Translations under genes and position numbers: made by a program
The notes under the pieces: generated by a model
What the model saw: only the letters and a program-made list of their open reading frames with translations
Databases searched by the model: none
Told to the model about the DNA's origin: nothing
In this document: positions 1 to 5,242 of the stretch, one piece after another
How the letters are laid out: each line of letters opens with the position of its first letter
How positions within the stretch are numbered: the stretch's first letter is position 1
From: Eubacterium sp.
GTDB taxonomy: Bacteria; Bacillota; Clostridia; Lachnospirales; Lachnospiraceae
Direction: 5' to 3'
Assembly (NCBI GenBank): GCA_003486385.1
Contig: DNFT01000075.1
Span: 1 to 8,878 of the forward strand
Length of the DNA stretch: 8,878 nucleotides

Positions 1-304
1 TATCAAACTCATAGGAAACTGCCAGCGAATTATTGTCATAAATATAATATAATTTTTTATTTTCTTGTACACTCTCATATGCAGCTGTCTTTGCATCCAT
101 TTCTGACGGCGTTTCAATTATCATATTTGTTACCTTTGGTTTCGGCAATGATTCACTATTTTTCGGTTTCATTGCATCTGCTTTACAACCACCTGTCATA
201 ACAAACACAAAGCATAATACTGATATACAAAAGCATGTTTTATTGAAGATTGAAGAAAATATTTCTTTTCTGATTTTCCTGAATATTTCCAACATTGAAT
301 GCAA
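1..304 (-). CDS. Partial lipoprotein gene, TTG start, overlaps upstream RHS/hydrolase gene
   Basis: This gene runs off the left edge; 101 codons are visible. It starts at TTG (302-304), 8 bases after a perfect AAGGAGGT (313-320). The next in-frame ATG (293-295) is too far from that site. The N-terminus has basic residues (FRKIRKE), a hydrophobic stretch at about residues 24-37 and a lipobox-like TGGC with Cys40, so it should be exported and lipid-anchored on the outer face of the membrane. After Cys40 comes a Lys/Pro/Ser-rich linker, then YYIYDNNSLAVSYEFD at the edge, which resembles the YD-type strands of the neighbouring protein. The first 65 bases lie inside the end of that gene in another frame, implying coupled translation. 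Family not recognised. Seen: signal, Cys, SD, overlap. Inferred: an immunity lipoprotein for the upstream hydrolase, or a second RHS-like protein. The sequence beyond the edge would decide. Confidence 0.72.
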   Translation of the reverse strand, partial: MHSMLEIFRKIRKEIFSSIFNKTCFCISVLCFVFVMTGGCKADAMKPKNSESLPKPKVTNMIIETPSEMDAKTAAYESVQENKKLYYIYDNNSLAVSYEFD

Positions 305-1616
305 GATTTGTGACCTCCTTATATACTGATGAATTCTTAAACTTAAATGTATTGTCAGAAGCCCTATAACATTCCGCCCATGATTTTTTACTTACAAAAT
401 ATTTTTGTGTTTCAATCCTCTCCGGTCTACCTATAGTACTTAATAATAATTTATCAGCAGAAATATCCCCATAATATCCATTATAAGCCTGCCATATATA
501 AGTTGCTATCAACACAGATTCTTTCCATGATGAATGTTTTGGATCAGGCTTCATAGCCATATCAACCTCATCATGACTTCCTGTTAATGCATGAAATTGA
601 TCCTTCTGAGTAACAATATCTATTAATTGACACCCTCCTTTTTCTTTCAGTCTATTATTAATAACCCACATAATTGATAATCTCTGAGAATAATAGTCTC
701 CTGAATATGATGAAATCTCTTTGCAATATCCATACTCGCCATATATTGTTCTAGCAATAGAATCAACTTCCGACAATTTTTTATACCAGTTACCATTATC
801 ATAATCATTTACTGCTGCTCCCAATCTATAAATATAATAATTATATGCATAGTTAACATCAGCAGCATACTGTGAATACACATCTCCATTTTCCAAAAAA
901 TTAAACGGTAAGCCCATCTTTTGCATAATTTTTTTTAAATCATTGTATATATTATTTATAGGTTCACTGCATTCTATATTTGAAAATTCATTGACCAAAA
1001 TATTATTACGCACATCACTATATACACCCTCACAATATGAATATCCCGATTCCTTATCAATATAAAGTGCATTGTACAGCATTGAGTTATAATCAGCTAT
1101 TCCTTCGTCATATATAACCCAAACTGAACCATTTTCTCCATATTTGTAAGTTGTAACTATTTTATTGTTATTGTTATATATATCTGTTATATATCCGCTC
1201 CTATCATATTTATAAAAAAAATTTTCTCCGTTTATTGTAATTCCTACAGGAGTACTTGTAAAATTATTATCATAAACATACTCTATATCCACATCATCAT
1301 TTGTTTCTCTAATAATGCGATACCTTATATTCTCCCATTTGTCAAAATATTCTTCATACATGTATAAAGTTATATTACCATTTATATTTTTTTGTATTCT
1401 ATTAAATTTATCATCATATTCATATGTAATAATATTATTTCCCTTTTTACATACCAGCGGAGTATACAAATTATCATCTATCTTAAGCCATTGATTAACA
1501 ATAAATGGATAATCATCGTTTGCATATACTTCGCTTGAAATATTATAAAACAAACCCAAAAATAATACTATCATACAACAATAAAAAACTATTCGTTCTC
1601 TTATTCTTTTTAACAT
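240..1616 (-). CDS. Secreted RHS/YD-repeat-like protein with C-terminal SleB-like cell wall hydrolase domain
   Basis: 458 residues from the ATG at 1614-1616, chosen because GAGGTG lies 6 bases upstream and a signal peptide follows directly (KRIRER, a hydrophobic core, cleavage probably after VYA at residue 32). The open frame extends 35 codons further but without a better ribosome site. Residues about 64-160 hold diverged YD strands (YEYDD, FYKYDRSG, TYKYGENG). Residues about 176-205 resemble the RHS core (YIDKESGYSYCEGVYSD, compare the family pattern YDxETGLYYxxxRYYD) but lack the closing RYYDP. Residues about 283-455 match the SleB/Hydrolase_2 pattern: IARTIYGE with Glu294 as likely catalytic acid, then MWVINNRL, a QFHALTG segment and a terminal NIFFNL. 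Inferred role: outside the membrane, cutting peptidoglycan. The gene is far more AT-rich than the operon to its right, suggesting transfer. It overlaps the lipoprotein gene by 65 bases. It could be a spore- or surface-related hydrolase rather than a toxin. Confidence 0.78.
   Translation of the reverse strand: MLKRIRERIVFYCCMIVLFLGLFYNISSEVYANDDYPFIVNQWLKIDDNLYTPLVCKKGNNIITYEYDDKFNRIQKNINGNITLYMYEEYFDKWENIRYRIIRETNDDVDIEYVYDNNFTSTPVGITINGENFFYKYDRSGYITDIYNNNNKIVTTYKYGENGSVWVIYDEGIADYNSMLYNALYIDKESGYSYCEGVYSDVRNNILVNEFSNIECSEPINNIYNDLKKIMQKMGLPFNFLENGDVYSQYAADVNYAYNYYIYRLGAAVNDYDNGNWYKKLSEVDSIARTIYGEYGYCKEISSYSGDYYSQRLSIMWVINNRLKEKGGCQLIDIVTQKDQFHALTGSHDEVDMAMKPDPKHSSWKESVLIATYIWQAYNGYYGDISADKLLLSTIGRPERIETQKYFVSKKSWAECYRASDNTFKFKNSSVYKEVTNLAFNVGNIQENQKRNIFFNLQ
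313..320 (-). promoter_or_regulatory. Shine-Dalgarno site AAGGAGGT for the lipoprotein TTG start
   Basis: On the minus strand the sequence reads AAGGAGGT followed by CACAAATC and then TTG. It lies within the coding sequence of the upstream gene, where it encodes Lys-Glu-Val. Its strength and 8-base spacing fix the start of the lipoprotein gene at base 304 rather than at the ATG at 295. Confidence 0.75.
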
Positions 1617-1628
1617 TCTAAGCACCTC

Positions 1629-1663
1629 ACACAATTTTAATTGTTCATAAACCACTTTACAAT
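1629..1663 (-). promoter_or_regulatory. Possible promoter of the RHS/hydrolase-lipoprotein unit
   Basis: On the minus strand TTGTAA (4 of 6 to the -35 consensus) and TAAAAT (5 of 6 to -10) are separated by 17 bases. The predicted start would fall almost on the ribosome binding site, giving an unusually short leader, and the region is so AT-rich that chance matches are common. The -35 hexamer also lies inside the inverted repeat at 1651-1666. Weak call. Confidence 0.25.
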
Positions 1664-1995
1664 TTTTCATAAAAATAATCGTACAGGACTTACTGATGTA
1701 TAATGAATTTGCGGAAAACATTACAAAGAAATGGAATTGAGATGATGATTAATATTACTAACATTACCTACTGCAGGATTAATCTATTGCCATATCATGA
1801 TAAAAGTTTTTCTGATTACCATGATAAAAGCATACAGAATTTCTTTTTTGCATTAAGTGAAGAAATACGCTGTCAGGTATTTTTTGCTACTTTCGCGAAA
1901 AAGCATCGAAACCCGAATAAAATCATCATCGGTAATAAAAGTATCAAAATAGGCAATTTCAAGCAAAAACATTATTTATAAAGTTGTAAAGTGGT
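1651..1995. mobile_element. Candidate small inverted-repeat (MITE-like) element
   Basis: ACCACTTTACAATTTT at 1651-1666 is matched, inverted, by AAAGTTGTAAAGTGGT at 1980-1995 (15 of 16 positions). With small gaps the likeness continues inward through ATAAA and TAAT, giving imperfect arms of about 30 bases around a core of about 300 bases without a convincing gene. No transposase and no clear target-site duplication is visible, and the AT-rich background raises the chance of accidental similarity. Alternatively the repeats are paired binding sites or two outward-facing -35 regions. Confidence 0.35.
1796..1830. repeat. 11-base direct repeat, 24-base period
   Basis: CATGATAAAAG occurs at 1796-1806 and again at 1820-1830, with starts 24 bases apart, inside the candidate inverted-repeat element. 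No gene start lies close enough to make it an obvious operator. Confidence 0.5.
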
Positions 1996-2011
1996 ATACT
2001 GTATAATTGTT

Positions 2012-2027
2012 TAAGAATATATTCTTA
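2012..2027. repeat. Perfect 16-base palindrome TAAGAATATATTCTTA
   Basis: Both halves match exactly with no spacer, which is the form of a dimeric-regulator operator. It is not directly in front of a recognised gene: it lies about 400 bases upstream of the hydrolase start and about 150 bases beyond the SIR2 stop. No particular regulator can be named from this sequence. Confidence 0.5.
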
Positions 2028-2059
2028 CTTAAAAGCTACCATATTCGCCATAACATTGC

Positions 2060-2122
2060 AAGGGACACTTTTATCCTTATTTTTACAATTTTTCTATAAA
2101 AAACAAGGTAAAAGTGTCCCTT
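2060..2122. repeat. Long interrupted palindrome, 18 pairs with one bulge and a 26-base loop
   Basis: Arm 2060-2078 (AAGGGACACTTTTATCCTT) pairs with 2105-2122 (AAGGTAAAAGTGTCCCTT): 14 continuous pairs, one bulged T at 2074, then four more pairs. The AT-rich loop can add T/A pairs. It sits about 50 bases past the SIR2 stop, but in that direction the second arm is followed by GCAATG rather than a T-run, so it is a poor intrinsic terminator for SIR2. It looks more like a REP-type or MITE-type palindrome. Bidirectional transcript protection is another possibility. Confidence 0.6.
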
Positions 2123-2156
2123 TTCAAAAATAGTATTGCTTTATTTGGTGATATAT

Positions 2157-2162
2157 TGTCAA
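2157..2162 (-). promoter_or_regulatory. Isolated perfect -35-like TTGACA
   Basis: TTGACA reads on the minus strand just after the SIR2 stop. No good -10 lies at 17 bases; AATACT lies at a 19-base spacing. If active it would transcribe through the 2060-2122 palindrome towards the hydrolase gene. Low confidence. Confidence 0.2.
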
Positions 2163-2173
2163 CAGCTTTTATT

Positions 2174-3229
2174 CTAAAGCCCCAGCATCCTTTTCAGCAC
2201 CTTCCCCGTCTGGTTCCACTCATCAATCCAGACAAGTCTCACGCCAAGATGAGCCACCGACTCCTCAAGCCATATCTTCTCCTGAATCGTGTTAGGCTTC
2301 TTGCGAATCCAGAAATGCTCTGTTGCATCCTTGCAGTCAAGCCCATTTTCCTTAAACTCAGCCATCTTGTTGGCGTGAATCCATGAGAGCCAGCGTCTCA
2401 TATTCGCATCAGTGAGGGATACGCCGCAGAATACCACCCTCCTGTTCATGCAGTTATCTATAAAGCTTGTAGCCTGCCATGAGAATGAGTTGTTAGCAAG
2501 CTCAAGATAATTATCCTCGGTAAGCACCAGCTTGTCACTCGCAAGATGTCCCTTTCTGGCACTGTAGCCGTTAATCGGAATTACACCGTGGCAGTGAAAA
2601 TATGGTATTCTGTCATGCTTCTGGACATGAATGCTGTTGGCGATTCTGTCAAAGAGCACCCTGTTGCTGTTGCCGGTCTGCATGTAATAGAAATTGAGCA
2701 GCGTCAAAAATACAGCCTCAACATTAAAGCTTAGAATTGAGCGCGGTCCAACTCCCTCATGCACCGCATCTATGACGACCTTCGCCATAAGATTGGCACT
2801 CGTCGTCGCGAACATTCTGTCTATAATGCCGGAGTATGTTGCCCAGTTCTCCTTCGTTATACATGATAAATGCTCCGTCTCATGTATCTTGACAAATGTA
2901 TCCCACTCCTGTGCCGTGAGCGCTGTCCTTATCGGACGGTATATCTCATCGGACAGAAGCCCTATGAACTCCTTGTCACTTAAATGCATGTGATTCTGCA
3001 CCGCCTGAATCATCGCCTCAGGTGAGAAGTCCATCTTTCTGTATACATCTATATCTATAATCTCATTTTTGCTGCAGTTATTTTTGATGAGCAGCTCAAC
3101 CAGTGTGTACCAATCAGCAAGTGCCGGAACTGATGTCCCGGCACCCACACACAGCGACCAGCCGTTTCGCTTGGTCACATCCCTTAATACAGGCTGGATT
3201 GTCTTTATATCCAAACCTTTTTTTGCCAT
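2174..3229 (-). CDS. Stand-alone SIR2-domain protein, putative NAD+-binding or NAD+-hydrolysing
   Basis: 351 residues, ATG at 3227-3229 with AGGAG 11 bases upstream (slightly long spacing). SIR2-like features in order: CVGAGTSVP (residues 27-35), the glycine-rich NAD loop; SFNVEAV (167-173), with Asn169 where SIR2 proteins have the catalytic Asn of a TxNxD motif, here with Glu171 in place of Asp; FHCHG (211-215), with His214 as the likely catalytic His; KLVLTEDNY (233-241), also typical of bacterial SIR2_2-type proteins; and VVFCGVSLTDAN (265-276), which closes the nucleotide fold. No CxxC zinc pairs, signal peptide or membrane segment is seen, so it is probably cytoplasmic and unlike classical deacetylase sirtuins. 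Related domains act as NAD+-depleting effectors in Thoeris (ThsA), DSR and Argonaute-linked systems. No sensor or partner gene adjoins it here: ribF lies 136 bases upstream and a palindrome-rich gap lies downstream. The family is fairly sure; NADase activity and a defence role are inference. Confidence 0.75.
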   Translation of the reverse strand: MAKKGLDIKTIQPVLRDVTKRNGWSLCVGAGTSVPALADWYTLVELLIKNNCSKNEIIDIDVYRKMDFSPEAMIQAVQNHMHLSDKEFIGLLSDEIYRPIRTALTAQEWDTFVKIHETEHLSCITKENWATYSGIIDRMFATTSANLMAKVVIDAVHEGVGPRSILSFNVEAVFLTLLNFYYMQTGNSNRVLFDRIANSIHVQKHDRIPYFHCHGVIPINGYSARKGHLASDKLVLTEDNYLELANNSFSWQATSFIDNCMNRRVVFCGVSLTDANMRRWLSWIHANKMAEFKENGLDCKDATEHFWIRKKPNTIQEKIWLEESVAHLGVRLVWIDEWNQTGKVLKRMLGL

Positions 3230-3365
3230 AAAATTAATGTCTCCTAAAATAAGATATCATTTCCTATACCAACCACAATCATAATATGCACTGCAAAACT
3301 GCCCTTGGCATCATACCTGCCAGTAAAGCGGACATTCGCAATCCGCATATTATAGCTTCATAGTC
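3230..3365 (-). other. ribF-SIR2 gap with two small hairpins
   Basis: Two stem-loops lie close together on the minus strand: 3328-3346 (GCGGA with TCCGC) and 3306-3322 (TGGCA with TGCCA). Neither is followed by a T-run, so readthrough from ribF into the SIR2 gene is possible. Between them and the SIR2 start, TTGTGG and TATCTT with a 16-base spacer is a weak promoter candidate. AGGAG follows for the SIR2 start. Confidence 0.35.
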
Positions 3366-4289
3366 TTATAACAGAAAAAACGTCTTTGTAAATTCAATAT
3401 CTGCTTCAACCTGCGATATCAGCTTGTCCACCGTATCGAATTTTATCTCCGGTCTTTCAAAATGGAACAGCTCCACCCTTACCTCTTTGCCATACATATT
3501 CTCCTCATGGTTAAGCAGATGTGTTTCAACGCTTATTCTCTCCGAATCGTCAAATGTAGGTCTGACACCGATATTGGTTATCGCGTAGTATTCATTGCCA
3601 TCCACAATAAGCTTAGATGCATACACTCCGTATGGGGGAAGCAGCTTTTCCGGGGAAGGATATATATTGACTGTCGCAAACCCCATCTCCTTTCCAAGAT
3701 GTCTGCCTTCCTCAACCCTGCCCATTATCATATACGGATAACCCAGAAGGATATTGACATTCTCCATGTTTCCAAGCTGGATTTCTCCGCGGATCCATGT
3801 ACTGCTTATTTCCCTCTGTTCATATTTTTCCTTTTCAACAATATGAACCTCGTAGTTGTACAGCTTCTGTGCCGCCATGAGGACATCGCAGTTCCCGCTT
3901 CTATCCTTTCCGAAATGCCAGTCTGTTCCTACAACCACATGTGCAGCGTTAAGATTGCCAAAAATAACCTTCTTGATAAACTCAAGCGGCTCCATTGACG
4001 CTGTCTCCTCGTTGAACGGATATTCAACCAGATAGTCAACGCCGGCATCGGCAAACATTATTCTCTTTTCATAGTTGGTAGTTATCTGGGTACCCTCAAA
4101 TTTCTCAAAGTGCAGGTTCGGCGGAACATCGAATGTAAACACAGCAAGCTTATACCCCTGTTCTCTTGCAATTCTTCCCGCAGTATTTATAAGCGCCATG
4201 TGTCCCATATGTATCCCATCGAATTTACCAAATGTGACAACCGTCCTATCAGGTATAGAAAACTGTGTAACACCATTAAATATATTCAT
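3366..4289 (-). CDS. ribF: Bifunctional riboflavin kinase / FAD synthetase
   Basis: 307 residues, the usual length for RibF. It phosphorylates riboflavin to FMN and adenylates FMN to FAD in the cytoplasm. The N-terminal nucleotidyltransferase half shows FGKFDGIHMGH (residues 20-30, with the HxGH motif), the VGTDWHFGKDRSGN block (120-133) and ISSTWIR (161-167). The C-terminal kinase half shows GRHLG (195-199), then GFATVN (203-208) where most members have PTAN, so the Pro is replaced by Ala while Thr and Asn are kept. VETHLLN (254-260) contains the probable catalytic Glu255. Start: ATG at 4287-4289 with GAGG 7 bases upstream. It lies 24 bases after truB, a common pairing, and is the last clearly conserved gene of the operon. 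Certain as to family. Confidence 0.95.
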   Translation of the reverse strand: MNIFNGVTQFSIPDRTVVTFGKFDGIHMGHMALINTAGRIAREQGYKLAVFTFDVPPNLHFEKFEGTQITTNYEKRIMFADAGVDYLVEYPFNEETASMEPLEFIKKVIFGNLNAAHVVVGTDWHFGKDRSGNCDVLMAAQKLYNYEVHIVEKEKYEQREISSTWIRGEIQLGNMENVNILLGYPYMIMGRVEEGRHLGKEMGFATVNIYPSPEKLLPPYGVYASKLIVDGNEYYAITNIGVRPTFDDSERISVETHLLNHEENMYGKEVRVELFHFERPEIKFDTVDKLISQVEADIEFTKTFFLL

Positions 4290-4313
4290 ATATCAACCTC
4301 TTCATACCCCGGA

Positions 4314-5228
4314 TTATTCCCCACATGCGAACATTTTTACAGGATAATATTCCTTCTTCCTGTCATCAAGCTCATATATTCCATAGAATACACCATCACA
4401 GTACATTCTGACCGGAGAATACAGACCACAGCATATCCTGCTGTCAACCTTATTTCCGTTTTTTATAAGCTTAAAATATTCTTCCCCCGCATGCACAGGC
4501 ATATACTCCTCAAACATCACATCCACAGGAATGACTTCTTCGGACAATCTATCCTCGTCCTTAAGCTTCTGTAATTTCTCAAGCGTAAGTGCTTCTGAAA
4601 GCGTGAATCTTCCAACCTGTGTACGGCACAGCCTGTCCATACACGCACCACACCCAATCTGCGCGCCTATATCCCTGCACAGTGAGCGGATGTAGGTTCC
4701 CTTACCGCAGTGGACCCGCATTGTAAAGTAAGGAAGCTCCACAGAAATCAGCTCTATAGAATAAATCTCCACATGTCTTGCCACCCTGTCAATCTCCTTG
4801 CCCTCACGCGCAAGCTCATAGAGACGCTTTCCGTCCTTTTTAATCGCAGAGTACATTGGCGGTATCTGGTCATACCCACCTGTAAAGCCTTCAAGAACCC
4901 TTTTGATATTATCTGCAACGCCTTCACTGTCTCCGGCAAAGAACTCCCCGGCAAGCTCTCTCTTTCCGGTCTCGGTTCCCGTTGTATCCTCAGTATCGGT
5001 TGTGACACCAAGGAGAACCCTCGCCTCATACACCTTGCTTCTGTCCGTTATCATATCCACAAGCTTGGTTCCGTTGCCAAGGCACACCGGAAGTACTCCT
5101 GTCGCAGCCGGATCCAAGGTTCCTGTATGCCCGATTTTTCTCTGTCCGAATATCCCGCGCAGCTTTGCGACAACATCATGCGATGTGAAGCCCGCTTCCT
5201 TATAAACATTTATAATTCCGTTATACAA
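4314..5228 (-). CDS. truB: tRNA pseudouridine-55 synthase
   Basis: 304 residues from a TTG start (5226-5228), normal for TruB. It makes pseudouridine-55 in the T-loop of tRNAs. The frame stays open to 5372 with an ATG there, but that would overlap nrnA by 131 bases and add sequence unlike the family. The TTG gives the expected MYNGIINVYKEAG beginning and has GGAGG 8 bases upstream. Motif II GHTGTLDPAATGVLP carries the catalytic Asp39. Also seen are YEARVLLGVTTDTEDTTG, QIPPMYSAIK and GKGTYIRSL, the last preceded by HC with Gly where Ser is common. A C-terminal PUA-like segment (about the last 60 residues) would aid tRNA binding. It is 13 bases after nrnA and 24 before ribF. Confidence 0.95.
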   Translation of the reverse strand: MYNGIINVYKEAGFTSHDVVAKLRGIFGQRKIGHTGTLDPAATGVLPVCLGNGTKLVDMITDRSKVYEARVLLGVTTDTEDTTGTETGKRELAGEFFAGDSEGVADNIKRVLEGFTGGYDQIPPMYSAIKKDGKRLYELAREGKEIDRVARHVEIYSIELISVELPYFTMRVHCGKGTYIRSLCRDIGAQIGCGACMDRLCRTQVGRFTLSEALTLEKLQKLKDEDRLSEEVIPVDVMFEEYMPVHAGEEYFKLIKNGNKVDSRICCGLYSPVRMYCDGVFYGIYELDDRKKEYYPVKMFACGE

Positions 5229-5234
5229 TAATGT

Positions 5235-5242
5235 ATCCTCCC
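5235..5242 (-). promoter_or_regulatory. Shine-Dalgarno site that fixes the truB TTG start
   Basis: GGGAGGAT on the minus strand; its first G is the last base of the nrnA TAG stop codon. Eight bases separate GGAGG from the TTG. This favours TTG over the upstream ATG at 5372 and implies reinitiation by ribosomes finishing nrnA. Confidence 0.75.

Larger units (their letters stand above)
1617..2173. other. 557-base AT-rich non-coding stretch between the SIR2 gene and the RHS/hydrolase gene
   Basis: No convincing gene. It holds, from left to right: the ribosome site and a possible promoter of the hydrolase gene, an inverted-repeat pair enclosing 1651-1995, an 11-base direct repeat (1796-1806 and 1820-1830), TTTCGCGAAA at 1891-1900, a perfect 16-base palindrome (2012-2027), an 18-pair interrupted palindrome (2060-2122) and a perfect TTGACA on the minus strand (2157-2162). 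A 93-codon plus-strand frame (1703-1981) and a 39-codon minus-strand frame inside it have no ribosome site and look incidental. The density of inverted repeats suggests remnants of small mobile or repetitive elements rather than ordinary intergenic DNA. Confidence 0.7.

Noticed and set aside
1617..1721. 35-codon N-terminal extension of the hydrolase gene
   Set aside because: The extension would place the signal peptide internally; the Met at 1616 has a good ribosome site and directly starts the signal peptide.
1852..1971. Minus-strand 39-residue frame (starts MFLLEIAYFDTF, ends LTAYFFT) inside the candidate element
   Set aside because: No Shine-Dalgarno site, an in-frame stop just upstream of the ATG, and no recognised family. 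It could be a gene remnant, but I cannot support it.
1703..1981. Plus-strand open frame of 92 codons with a YHDKS repeat
   Set aside because: No ribosome binding site, low-complexity composition, no recognisable family, and it lies across the inverted-repeat element and the upstream region of a minus-strand gene.
2165..2181. Small hairpin at the SIR2 stop codon as its terminator
   Set aside because: Only five A/T-rich pairs and no T-run.
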